A stretch of 47,261 nucleotides of DNA, taken from the NCBI RefSeq assembly GCF_005217525.1, contig NZ_PNXQ01000012.1, positions 499,936 to 547,196 on the forward strand, read 5' to 3'. The position numbers and the translations under genes were made by a program. This document shows, one piece after another, positions 28,790 through 36,967 of the stretch (position 1 is its first letter; the number at the start of each line of letters is the position of its first letter). Under the pieces are notes generated by a model, which saw nothing but the letters and a program-made list of their open reading frames with translations, was not told the origin of the DNA and made no database searches. The DNA is from Paenibacillus terrae. GTDB lineage: Bacteria > Bacillota > Bacilli > Paenibacillales > Paenibacillaceae.

Positions 28790-29740
28790 CTATTCGTTTT
28801 TTTGCTGACGAGAAATCATAAAGAGTGTAATCCAGATAAGCATAAAGCCAGTCAATTGCGCTACCGTAACGATCTGCTGGAAAGCGATCCAGTTAATTAC
28901 AACGCCGACCATCGGGAAGCTTAGTTCTGCCATCGTGGCATAAGACGCCTTGGTCGTACTGAGGCCCTTGTAATACAGTAACAGGCTGAGAAGACCGGGG
29001 AGCAGCGCCTGCAGCAACAGGTTGATAATCACGGCTGCGCCCGCCCATGTGCCAGCAGGCATATTCCAAGGTGCATGCTCCACAGAGGTGAGAACGATCA
29101 GCAGAGGTAGAGCCATCATGAAGCGCAGGGAGGTCACCGTCTCATATTTCATCGAACGAAGCAAGTAGCTTCCCATCACTGTCGAACCGCCCCACAGGAC
29201 CGCAGCTCCAAGTGCAAGCAGGCTGCCGACGTGGACGAAATCATGAACATGTCCAAAAGGGAGCGACCAGCCGAAGGTAAGAAGATACGTCCCAAACAGA
29301 GCCACGACAATTAATATTCCAAAATTACGCGGCAGCATTTCCTTCAATATAATGCGGGCCAGAATAATAGCGACCAACGGTTGAAGCTTTTGGAGCAGTA
29401 GCACAGCGTTAAGATCACCGTTGCTGAGTGCCATTGTGAAAATCACGCTGGCTAGAGCCGAGCCGCCCCACGAGACGAACAAAATAGCCAAAATCTGACG
29501 AAGCCGTACCGCTTTAAGCTCCTCGCGATGCTTCCACAGCACTGGTGCCAGGGCGATAAAGAGCAGCACATGCTCCATCAGCACAATTTGTGTAGAGGTA
29601 AATGATTTGAGCAAAATAATACGAAACAGCGGGTCCGCGCCCCACAAGGCCGCTCCAATCGCGACTAGCCAAAAACCGCTTTTCATGTGGGAGCTACGAT
29701 CAAAACCTTTGGATGTTAGTACAGTTGATGATTGACTCAT
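28790..29740 (-). CDS. EamA/DMT-family transporter under FMN riboswitch control, probable riboflavin importer
   Basis: A 316-residue membrane protein with ten predicted helices in two EamA repeats; helix one is GFWLVAIGAALWGADPLFRI. ATG 29740 has AAGGAG ten bases upstream; the TTG six bases earlier would sit too close to it. DMT proteins move many small molecules. Here an FMN riboswitch and terminator precede the gene, which points to flavin uptake, as predicted for the riboswitch-linked DMT transporter called ImpX and shown for RibN in proteobacteria. I cannot tell whether it is orthologous to either, so no symbol is given. Confidence 0.85.
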   Translation of the reverse strand: MSQSSTVLTSKGFDRSSHMKSGFWLVAIGAALWGADPLFRIILLKSFTSTQIVLMEHVLLFIALAPVLWKHREELKAVRLRQILAILFVSWGGSALASVIFTMALSNGDLNAVLLLQKLQPLVAIILARIILKEMLPRNFGILIVVALFGTYLLTFGWSLPFGHVHDFVHVGSLLALGAAVLWGGSTVMGSYLLRSMKYETVTSLRFMMALPLLIVLTSVEHAPWNMPAGTWAGAAVIINLLLQALLPGLLSLLLYYKGLSTTKASYATMAELSFPMVGVVINWIAFQQIVTVAQLTGFMLIWITLFMISRQQKNE

Positions 29741-29777
29741 ACTCAATTAGCTCCTTGCGAATACAGGACCGGTGGCA

Positions 29778-29820
29778 CAAAAACCCCCGTCCATGGCGAT
29801 AGGCCATGCAAGACGGGGGC
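29778..29820 (-). terminator. expression-platform terminator of the FMN riboswitch
   Basis: CCCCCGTC (29784-29791) pairs with GACGGGGG (29812-29819) and CATGGC (29792-29797) with GCCATG (29803-29808). On the - strand the hairpin is followed by GTTTTTGTG. When FMN is bound this should end transcription before the transporter gene. Confidence 0.88.
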
Positions 29821-29913
29821 TGATCAAATAAACTTGCCGCTTTATGCAAGTTAAGAAGTTGCTGCAAAACCAAGAATGCAGCATTCATCCACTTGACGGC
29901 ATGTTCATGCTTC

Positions 29914-30052
29914 GATCTTCTTCCATCCGGACTTTACCGTCGGCTTTGGCATCTCACCAAATCAGTCCGTATCTTGTTGCCAGATACAGAGTCGCGGGCT
30001 TAGCTCCATGAGCCATACCGCCGGTTGGGAATCACACCCTACCCCGAAGATC
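29914..30052 (-). ncRNA. FMN riboswitch (RFN element) aptamer
   Basis: On the - strand the region shows conserved RFN blocks in order: GATCTTCGGGG, GGGTGTGATTCCC, ACCGGCGGT, AGCCCGCGA, GGTGAGATGCC, AGCCGACGGT, AGTCCGGATGG and GAAGATC. P1 pairs 30052-30046 with 29920-29914 perfectly. It lies upstream of a terminator and the EamA transporter gene. No ribDEAH gene is nearby. The aptamer binds FMN and should turn the gene off when flavin is plentiful. Confidence 0.97.
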
Positions 30053-30177
30053 CTTATTCCGTTTTTTAATTTCTCCTATAGGATATACCTGTTTTAGAAT
30101 GAAGTCCAGTGAAAAATATGTGTACATCGAGCAAGGTTTTTCATATATTTCTTGAAAGCGTTTTACAAAATTACATA
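30053..30177. other. A/T-rich gap between exporter permease and FMN riboswitch
   Basis: Contains the presumed - strand riboswitch promoter (weak TGGACT and TATCCT, 17 bases apart). I see no hairpin terminator for the upstream exporter genes and no other gene. Confidence 0.4.
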
Positions 30178-30873
30178 TTACGAGGTAATATCCTTATATT
30201 CGATGCGGTGGATGGCCGCATAAGCTACAAGCATTCCCAGCACGGCAAAGCCGATCTGCACAAGCGCAAAGGAGCCGAGTGTAGCACCATTATTATTCGA
30301 GAAAAGCAGGGCTACGATCAGGATCGAGGTCACAATTGTGGTGGGTACTGAGTATTTTCGCATTCCCATGTACAGCGGAACCAGCCCCATAAAGCTTGCT
30401 GCAACCGCATTGATCAGTGTCCGCACTGATTGTTGTCCTAGTATGGCGAGGCTAAGCTTATCCGGTACAATAACGACGAACTGATTTAATAGATGAATGG
30501 CTGCCGTAATGATGATTTCCGATAAAATAATGGACAGGAACGTAAACAGCAACACGACCAAGAGTTTGGCGACCATCAGCTTTTTGCGGTCAATCGGGTA
30601 CATGAACAAGATATTAATCGACTTGGACTTAAATTCGCTCACAATAAAGCGGCACAGCAGGACGGAGGCAAAAATAATAAATGTGGCTCTGACCATATAG
30701 TCCAGGAGGTCCAAAAGCTCAGCGTACCGTGTAAATTCGGGCACCCCTTCACTTTGGCTGTCCAGCGCAATAATGATGAATAGGCCCAAAATACATGCGT
30801 TGGCGATCAACGCCGAACGGATATATCCCCCCAAATTAAACTTTTTCAGCTCCAATTGCATCAGTTTAAGCAT
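30178..30873 (-). CDS. ABC-2 exporter permease, lantibiotic-immunity/bacitracin-resistance type
   Basis: A 231-residue membrane protein with six hydrophobic segments, beginning with YIRSALIANACILGLFIII. The cytoplasmic stretch FKSKSINILFMYPIDRKKLMVAKL is typical of small permeases paired with LanF/BcrA-like ATPases. ATG 30873 has GGAGGTG upstream and overlaps the end of the ATPase gene by eight bases. With the two-component system upstream it probably forms a peptide-antibiotic defence module. It could instead export another hydrophobic compound. Confidence 0.82.
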   Translation of the reverse strand: MLKLMQLELKKFNLGGYIRSALIANACILGLFIIIALDSQSEGVPEFTRYAELLDLLDYMVRATFIIFASVLLCRFIVSEFKSKSINILFMYPIDRKKLMVAKLLVVLLFTFLSIILSEIIITAAIHLLNQFVVIVPDKLSLAILGQQSVRTLINAVAASFMGLVPLYMGMRKYSVPTTIVTSILIVALLFSNNNGATLGSFALVQIGFAVLGMLVAYAAIHRIEYKDITS

Positions 30874-31789
30874 GGCGTTCACCTCCATGTAACAGCCGCA
30901 CAAAGTAGTCTTCCAGCGTACTGTTTTTTTGGTGGATGGAATCCACCTCTACCTCATTTAAAATGAGCGTTCTCGTAATTTGCTTCTGCGGTACACTGGT
31001 ATCGTAAATGCGTATATGTTGATCATTCAGCACCCGGATATTTGTCAGATTCAGGTGATGGGAGAGGACGTAGGCCGCTTTTTTGCAGTCATTGGTCGTA
31101 AATTCGATGTATTCTGTATTGGTTTCCCGCACCTGTTCCATCGACACTTCCTCAATCAGTCGACCGTGATTAATCACACCCACCGTATCGGCAATTTGCT
31201 CAATTTCCACTAAAATGTGGCTGGATACAAGGATCGTCATACCATATTCCTTGCATAGCATGTGGAACAATTGGCGGATTTCCTTGATCCCCACTGGGTC
31301 CAGCCCATTAATGGGTTCGTCCAAAATCAGCAGCTCCGGCTTGGTCGCAATCGCTCGGGCGATCCCGAGACGCTGCTTCATCCCCAGTGAAAAATCCTTT
31401 ACCGGCTTGTCATCTGCGTTTCGCAGGTTGACCAGCTCCAGTGCATCCCGAACAGCCTGCTTGTTATAATAGCCCATGTATTCACAATGAAGTTCGAGAT
31501 TTTGTCGGGCGGTCAGCCTGTCATAAAAAATCGGATATTCAATAATCGAGCCCATCCGTCCGAGCAGGTGGTATGACTTTGGCGTTAATTTTTCACCGAA
31601 CAATTCAATCTCACCTGAGGTGGGCTTGAGCAGGTTCGTAATCATTTTCATAATCGTCGTCTTCCCCGCCCCATTAGGACCGAGAAAGCCATAAGTTTCC
31701 CCCTGACGCACATTCATGCTGACCCCCGTTACAATTTCGTTGCCCTTCAGTGCTTTGGTCAGTTGATGCGTCCTTAATATGTAAGTCAT
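30866..31789 (-). CDS. ABC exporter ATPase, BcrA/LanF type
   Basis: A 307-residue ATPase with Walker A GPNGAGKTTIM, signature SLGMKQRLGIARAI, Walker B LLILDEPINGLDP and an H-switch SSHILVEI. A C-terminal extension of about 80 residues is typical of the BcrA/DrrA group. ATG 31789 follows AAGGGAG; the longer frame lacks a site. It energises the small permease downstream. The pair resembles bacitracin or lantibiotic resistance exporters. It lies 117 bases after the histidine kinase gene, probably in one operon. Confidence 0.88.
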   Translation of the reverse strand: MTYILRTHQLTKALKGNEIVTGVSMNVRQGETYGFLGPNGAGKTTIMKMITNLLKPTSGEIELFGEKLTPKSYHLLGRMGSIIEYPIFYDRLTARQNLELHCEYMGYYNKQAVRDALELVNLRNADDKPVKDFSLGMKQRLGIARAIATKPELLILDEPINGLDPVGIKEIRQLFHMLCKEYGMTILVSSHILVEIEQIADTVGVINHGRLIEEVSMEQVRETNTEYIEFTTNDCKKAAYVLSHHLNLTNIRVLNDQHIRIYDTSVPQKQITRTLILNEVEVDSIHQKNSTLEDYFVRLLHGGERHA

Positions 31790-31906
31790 GGGTGTTCTCC
31801 CTTCGTATACTGTTGATAATTCAAGCATAAAGGGCGAAATGTTCATTTTTCTTTCCCGATTCTTACAAATTTATTAAGTTGAGCATTTTGCATAATGCTG
31901 AGTTCA

Positions 31907-32851
31907 TTAATAGTTGATTTTTTTCAATGTAAAAGAGAAGACTGTCCGCTCATAAGGTATGCTGCTCAAATGAATCTCTCCGTTCATCGTCTCAACCAGA
32001 CGTTTGGCAATCGTAAGACCCAGTCCGCTACCCTGTATCGCCTTATTGCGGGAATCCTCAAGCGTGTACATACGTTCAAAAACCTTGTCCTGCTCAGGCT
32101 CCTGTATGCCTTGCCCCCGGTCCCATACCTCTATACGCACCGTGTCCTGCTGTTCCGTTAGAGTCAGTCCCAGTGTCCGACCATCGGCACCGTAGCGAAT
32201 CGCATTCGAGATCAGATTGTTCAGCACCCGCCCAATCGCTCCTTCGTTCCCCAAGGCATGAATGGGGTGCTCCGGGATATCAATATGCACAGCAAACCCC
32301 TGCGCGGTCAGCAGATCATAAAACTCCAAAATGCTGCGTCTGCACAGCTCTCCCACCTCCAGCCGGGTCAACGGAATGTCCGTATCATTAGCCTCCAGCT
32401 TCGCCAAGCTAAAAAAGCCTCCGATCAGCTCAATTGCTTCGCTCGTCTTCTGATGAATCCTGGATAGCAGCTTTGCACGTTCTTCCGGCAAAATATGCGG
32501 ATCGGCATCCAGCATCTCGGCATACCCGAGCACCACCGTCAGCGGGGTCTTGAGATCGTGGGAAATGTTTGAAATCATTTTGCGCATGGCGATTTGGCTT
32601 CGGTTGTAATCCACAGACACTCTCAAATTCAAGTCCAGCAAACGGTTAATTTCCGTCATGAGACGTTGCAACTCAGTGTCACCCGTGACATATAGCAGCT
32701 TTTCCGCATGATTAACAGTTACAATTCGTTCCAGTGCGTTTCGGATAGCCTTTATTTTGCGCTTTTGGGCCACACGCTCCCGCCAGAGCCATACAATAAC
32801 GACGGACAGGATGAGGACGACGATCCATTCAGAAATGCTCTCGATGTTCAT
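31907..32851 (-). CDS. sensor histidine kinase with one membrane helix
   Basis: A 314-residue kinase. A single N-terminal hydrophobic segment (about residues 9-23, IVVLILSVVIVWLW) has no sizeable external domain, so it is an intramembrane-sensing type or depends on its transporter. The H-box SNISHDLKTPLTV carries phospho-acceptor His98, followed by N-box NAIRYG and the GLGLTIAKRL ATP-binding motifs. ATG 32851 starts right after the response-regulator stop (TGAT-ATG). The linked exporter suggests control by peptide antibiotics. Confidence 0.9.
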   Translation of the reverse strand: MNIESISEWIVVLILSVVIVWLWRERVAQKRKIKAIRNALERIVTVNHAEKLLYVTGDTELQRLMTEINRLLDLNLRVSVDYNRSQIAMRKMISNISHDLKTPLTVVLGYAEMLDADPHILPEERAKLLSRIHQKTSEAIELIGGFFSLAKLEANDTDIPLTRLEVGELCRRSILEFYDLLTAQGFAVHIDIPEHPIHALGNEGAIGRVLNNLISNAIRYGADGRTLGLTLTEQQDTVRIEVWDRGQGIQEPEQDKVFERMYTLEDSRNKAIQGSGLGLTIAKRLVETMNGEIHLSSIPYERTVFSFTLKKINY

Positions 32852-32852
32852 A

Positions 32853-33560
32853 TCACCCGTTCTCCCATTTGTAGCCAATGCCCCATAAGGTCTTAATATG
32901 AACAGGGTGGGAGGGGTCTTCTTCGATTTTCTCACGCAAGCGGCGAATATGGACGTTAATCACGTTTTCGTCACCCATATAATCCTCTTTCCAGATAAAC
33001 CCGTATAATTGCGCTTTAGTAAATACACGGTTCGGATGAGTTACAAATAGCTTTAGAATATCAGATTCCTTGGCTGTTAACTGAATTTGGATTCCGTTGC
33101 GGGTGACCATAAAATGATCAAAATCAATGCGCAGATTTCCGTAGGTCAGGACTTGTGCTTTCGGCTGTTCCTCCTGTTGTTGCTGGCGTGCATAGGTAGT
33201 GGCTCTGCGGATTGCTGACTGTATACGTGCCGTCATTTCCAGCATCGAAAAAGGCTTGGCGACATAATCATCTGCCCCGAAACCTAGTCCAAGCGCTTTA
33301 TCCACATCGCTATCCTTGGCAGACATAATCAGAATCGGCACAGCGCTATGGGTACGAATTCGGCGGATGACCTCCATACCATCCAGCTTGGGCATCATCA
33401 GATCCACCAGCACGAGATCGTAGGTATGACGTTCAAAGGCAAGAAGCCCTTCTTCCCCATCGTAGGCGGTGGTTAATGTGTAGCCTTCTTTGGTAAGCGC
33501 TTTGTGCAGCATTTCGGCGATGGCTGTATCGTCTTCAATGAGAAGTATGCGTGGGTTCAT
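32853..33560 (-). CDS. OmpR-family response regulator
   Basis: A 235-residue regulator. The receiver domain has acidic residues E9, D10 and D11, phospho-acceptor Asp53 (LVLVDLMMPKLDG) and Lys102 (DDYVAKPFS). The C-terminal winged helix has FTKAQLYGFIW and VHIRRLREKIEEDP. Its stop is just before the kinase start. It should control this operon and the downstream exporter. A Gln/Glu-rich linker (RQQQQEEQPK) joins the domains. Confidence 0.93.
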   Translation of the reverse strand: MNPRILLIEDDTAIAEMLHKALTKEGYTLTTAYDGEEGLLAFERHTYDLVLVDLMMPKLDGMEVIRRIRTHSAVPILIMSAKDSDVDKALGLGFGADDYVAKPFSMLEMTARIQSAIRRATTYARQQQQEEQPKAQVLTYGNLRIDFDHFMVTRNGIQIQLTAKESDILKLFVTHPNRVFTKAQLYGFIWKEDYMGDENVINVHIRRLREKIEEDPSHPVHIKTLWGIGYKWENG

Positions 33561-33615
33561 AGGTGTGGAACACCCCTAATTTTTAGATTAAGCTCGTGTG
33601 ACGAACTGTACCTGA

Positions 33616-33644
33616 ATTATATAGAGCAGTGGAGAGGATTTCCA
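33616..33644 (-). promoter_or_regulatory. probable promoter of the two-component operon
   Basis: On the - strand TGGAAA (33644-33639), a 17-base spacer and TATAAT (33621-33616). It precedes the response-regulator ATG by about 55 bases. Confidence 0.5.
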
Positions 33645-33898
33645 TGAAAAATATCAAACGAATTTAAACGGGCAAATATTCTCAACTTAAATGCACTGAA
33701 GTAGATTTTTTTCTCCATCCCCAGCATAAGATGTAATCAAATTACTGGAAATTCACCGTCTTCCTATATTATACTGAAAGAGTTTACAATCTGATGTTTG
33801 GTATACGATGTTATGATTATCGGGACTTGCCTTATCCGAGATTTGGACATGATCGAAACATGAGCTACGGCACAGGACCGTCATAAAGGAGAGCAACG
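33645..33898. other. intergenic region before the DUF6933-like gene
   Basis: Noncoding. A possible + strand promoter is TGGAAA (33746-33751) with TATACT (33770-33775), 18 bases apart, which would leave a leader of about 118 bases. AAAGGAG is at 33886-33892. No RNA element is recognised. Confidence 0.35.
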
Positions 33899-34411
33899 AT
33901 GTTTGTCATACGGGGAACACAAAAGCTGCTGAAGGAATGGGAAGTAGAACCAATTCAAGTTGATATTTATCCGCCTTTGAATAGTTGGCATGCTAATTTG
34001 TTTTTGCTGAATCGGAAAAAAAATATTGTGTTTATGCATGATGCATCCCGCTTGAGTGTTACACTGTTCGGAATCAAAAAGGCGCAGTACAAAAACCTGC
34101 CAACTCTTTTTGTCCAAGCCCTGAAGGAACTCATGATCAGTGAGGGGTTTGATGAGCAAATTGTAGAGGCATACACACAGGAAGGCTCGCAGATGCTGCC
34201 TGCTACAACCAATAATCGCAGTGTTGTGGGGACGCTGAATGAGATTATTTTCGTCATGAAGGAACTGGATATGGAGCATGGAATCGATCTGGAGAAAAAC
34301 CAATGGAATAACCGAATTGTCCTCAAATCGATACAATACCAGTATCCTATTGATGCTTTTAAAGAGGCCTTGGAGAAGCATTATAAACAAGAAAATGTTC
34401 GAGAGTCTTGA
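33899..34411 (+). CDS. hypothetical protein, DUF6933-like
   Basis: A 170-residue soluble protein. The stretch NSWHANLFLLNRKKNIVFMHDASRLSVTLFGI resembles what I recall of the DUF6933 family (family call tentative). It has no signal peptide, membrane segment or known catalytic motif. AAAGGAG precedes ATG 33899. It is not in an obvious operon. Function is unknown. Confidence 0.7.
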   Translation: MFVIRGTQKLLKEWEVEPIQVDIYPPLNSWHANLFLLNRKKNIVFMHDASRLSVTLFGIKKAQYKNLPTLFVQALKELMISEGFDEQIVEAYTQEGSQMLPATTNNRSVVGTLNEIIFVMKELDMEHGIDLEKNQWNNRIVLKSIQYQYPIDAFKEALEKHYKQENVRES

Positions 34412-34834
34412 GATCCTTAAAGATTAAATTAAGAAACAAAAGCGGAATGATCCAGGTTTAGAGGGATTGGAAATCCAGCTTTGTATTTTGCTTCATTTAT
34501 AATCGCTTACATATTAATGATCTGCTGTCCCAAGGCTATGGTCCTGCGACGAAGAAATCCCAGGCTGTCTTGATTTCTACAGAATTTATTGCTGAAAATT
34601 ATGCTGCCAACTTTGTCGGTTAGTTTCTGAACTGGTCGTTAAACAGGACGTGCCAAAAGGGTATCTACCAAAGTCCATATGGGCGGGGGATGCTCTTTTT
34701 TTACAACTCACAGAACAGAAATGCTTGCGATGAAATGGATCACAGCGCAAAAAGCGCCACACTTTGGTAAAATAAAACGATACAGTGTTTGACACCATCG
34801 GTCAGACTTAAAAACAGGAGGTACATAACGAAGG
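34412..34834. other. 423-base gap with a possible coding remnant before fhs
   Basis: A + strand frame at about 34459-34623 stays open for 54 codons and includes HINDLLSQGYGPATKKSQA and ISTEFIAENYAANFVG. It has no start codon with a ribosome site and ends in TAG. It may be a gene remnant or chance. TTGACA at 34789-34794 has no good -10 partner. AGGAGG at 34817-34822 serves fhs. No tetrahydrofolate riboswitch is recognised. Confidence 0.35.
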
Positions 34835-36466
34835 ATGAAGCGGATTATTGAAGTAGCCAAAGAAGCAGGAATCGAAGAAGAGCATCTGGAGACGTATGGA
34901 AAATTTAAAGCGAAGCTGAATCCGTCCCTATGGGAGCAGGTGAAGGACCGTCCGAACGGAAAGCTGGTGCTGGTCACAGCAATGAATCCGACTCCTGCGG
35001 GGGAAGGAAAAACGCTAACCACCATTGGACTGTCGCAGGCGCTGAATGCGTTGGGGCACAAGACCATAGCTGCGCTGCGTGAGCCGTCACTTGGCCCCTG
35101 CTTTGGCATGAAAGGGGGAGCAACCGGGGGAGGAAAGGCCCAGATTGTTCCGGCCGAGGATATTAACCTGCATTTTACGGGCGATATTCACGCGATTTCG
35201 GCTGCGCATAATTTGCTGGCAGCGATGATTGACAATCATTTGTTTCATGGCAATGCTTTGCGCTTGAAGCCGGAACGAATCATGTGGAAACGGGCTGTAG
35301 ATATGAATGACCGGAGTTTGCGAAGTATAGTAACCGGCTTGGGAACAGGTAATGGAGCAGTGAGAGAGAGCGGATTTCTGATTACCTCGGCCTCGGAAGT
35401 GATGGCGGTATTGTGCCTGAGCGAGAATATTGACGACCTTAAAGTACGATTGGGCCGGATGGTCATCGGATATAATGAAGCGGGCGAAACGGTAACGGCG
35501 GAGGATTTGCAAGCAGTGGAAGGTATGGCTGTGCTGCTTCGGGATGCGTTAAAGCCGAATCTGGTGCAAACGCTGGAGGGAACACCCGTCATTGTGCATG
35601 GTGGTCCTTTTGCTAATATTGCGCACGGATGCAGCAGTCTGATCGGTACGAAGCTGGCATTGAAGCTAGGGGAGGTTGTCGTGACGGAGGCCGGATTCGG
35701 GGCTGAGCTGGGGGCGGAAAAGTTTTTTGATATCAAATGCCGTCAGTCCGGTTTGGAGCCGGATGCGGCTGTGTTGGTTGTAACCGCCAAAGCGCTGAAA
35801 TATAACGGTGGTGTAGCTAAAAATGAGCTGGACGCGGAAAATCTGGAGCAATTACAGCTTGGATTAGCCAATATGAATCGGCATGTACGGAATTTGCAAA
35901 AATTTGGCGTGCCTGTACTGGTAGCGATCAACCATTTTGTAACAGACAGCGAAGCCGAATTGGAACTGATTTTCGCGGAGTGTGGCAAGCTGGGTGTACC
36001 CGCAGAGCTATCGCAGGTGTGGGCACAGGGAAGCCAAGGGGGAGAAAAGCTGGCCCAAAGTCTGCTACATCTGCTTCAAGAGGACAAAGCTCATTTTGCA
36101 CCATTGTATGATCATACGCTTGATTTGCAAGAGAAAATTAGTGTCATTGCGAAGGAGCTTTATGGTGCGGCAGAGGTAGTATATACTCCAGCAGCTAAAC
36201 GGGCCTTGTCCGGCATGGAGCAGCTTGGCTTCGGGCAACTGCCTGTATGCATGGCCAAAACGCCGTATTCTTTTTCAGATCAGCCGTCTCTGCTAGGGGC
36301 ACCGGAGGGCTTCACGATCCACGTGTCCAGAGTGTCATTGTCCGCAGGAGCAGGCTTTGTGGTCGTGGAAACGGGCAATACAATGACCATGCCCGGTCTA
36401 CCCAAATCTCCGGCAGCCGAGCATATGTCGTTGGAGCCGGATGGGAGTATTCAGGGCTTGATGTAG
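34835..36466 (+). CDS. fhs: formate--tetrahydrofolate ligase
   Basis: A 543-residue cytosolic enzyme that makes 10-formyl-tetrahydrofolate from formate, tetrahydrofolate and ATP. The P-loop TPAGEGKTLT lies near residues 53-62. The family blocks REPSLGPCFGMKGGATGGG, PAEDINLHFTGDIHA, VHGGPFANIAHG and the C-terminal PGLPKSPAAE are intact. Length is slightly below the usual 555-560. AGGAGG is 12 bases upstream of the ATG, a little far, and an in-frame stop lies just before it. It feeds one-carbon units to purine and methionyl-tRNA formylation. Confidence 0.97.
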   Translation: MKRIIEVAKEAGIEEEHLETYGKFKAKLNPSLWEQVKDRPNGKLVLVTAMNPTPAGEGKTLTTIGLSQALNALGHKTIAALREPSLGPCFGMKGGATGGGKAQIVPAEDINLHFTGDIHAISAAHNLLAAMIDNHLFHGNALRLKPERIMWKRAVDMNDRSLRSIVTGLGTGNGAVRESGFLITSASEVMAVLCLSENIDDLKVRLGRMVIGYNEAGETVTAEDLQAVEGMAVLLRDALKPNLVQTLEGTPVIVHGGPFANIAHGCSSLIGTKLALKLGEVVVTEAGFGAELGAEKFFDIKCRQSGLEPDAAVLVVTAKALKYNGGVAKNELDAENLEQLQLGLANMNRHVRNLQKFGVPVLVAINHFVTDSEAELELIFAECGKLGVPAELSQVWAQGSQGGEKLAQSLLHLLQEDKAHFAPLYDHTLDLQEKISVIAKELYGAAEVVYTPAAKRALSGMEQLGFGQLPVCMAKTPYSFSDQPSLLGAPEGFTIHVSRVSLSAGAGFVVVETGNTMTMPGLPKSPAAEHMSLEPDGSIQGLM

Positions 36467-36486
36467 GTATTATAGCATCACAACAT

Positions 36487-36520
36487 AAAGGACTGGCGGA
36501 AGACCGTCAGTCCTTTATTC
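36487..36520. terminator. hairpin terminator between fhs and the Crp/Fnr remnant
   Basis: AAAGGACTGGCGG (36487-36499) pairs with CCGTCAGTCCTTT (36504-36516) with one G-U pair, followed by ATTCAT. It lies between convergent genes. Confidence 0.65.
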
Positions 36521-36935
36521 ATATCGCAGTCCATTTGACAGCTCGTCCAAACGCTCCCAATCCAAAACCGTGATTTTTTTCTGTTCTTTACGCAGGATGT
36601 TGTCGTCAGATAGCTTTTGAATGACACGGTTGACATGTCGGGCAGTTGTGCCAATCAGCGAAGCTATTTCAGGTATATGCGGTGTATGAATTTCTTTTCC
36701 AAACTCATTCTGAAGTTGTGTTGTTAATAGATAGCTGGCCAAACGCTCTTCTACAGAAGCTAATAGATTTATTCGTGAAGCGGTTGTACAGGTCAGGAGC
36801 TTATAAGAGAGATGCCTTAATAGCTCATTATTAAATCTGTGATTCTGCATTAGATTGGTTTCAATGAAACGTTTGTTGATAAACAGAAAAGAGGCTTGTT
36901 GAACAGCTTCTACCTGCGATTGTATGACAATGTTT
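36515..36935 (-). pseudogene. truncated Crp/Fnr-family regulator, C-terminal part only (YeiL-like)
   Basis: The - strand frame 36850-36515 gives 111 residues with the Crp-type helix-turn-helix (IPEIASLIGTTARHVNRVIQKL). Before its ATG the same frame continues with family-like sequence (QVEAVQQASFLFINKRFIETN), showing that the ATG is internal and the coding part reaches to about 36935. Further upstream the reading loses all family likeness and the N-terminal cyclic-nucleotide-like domain (about 110 residues) is missing. The join lies next to the HAD gene. It resembles the YeiL group of Crp/Fnr proteins. It may be inactive, or may make a short DNA-binding protein. Confidence 0.7.
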
Positions 36936-36967
36936 TGAATAAGGGAAAAAGGAGGAGGCTGATCACA

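Noticed and set aside
30153..30167. Catabolite-response-like element TGAAAGCGTTTTACA
   Set aside because: It has one extra base compared with the known cre pattern and lies between the end of one gene and the riboswitch, not at a clear promoter.
34624..34834. Tetrahydrofolate riboswitch upstream of fhs
   Set aside because: The known conserved blocks are not present; only small unrelated hairpins are seen.
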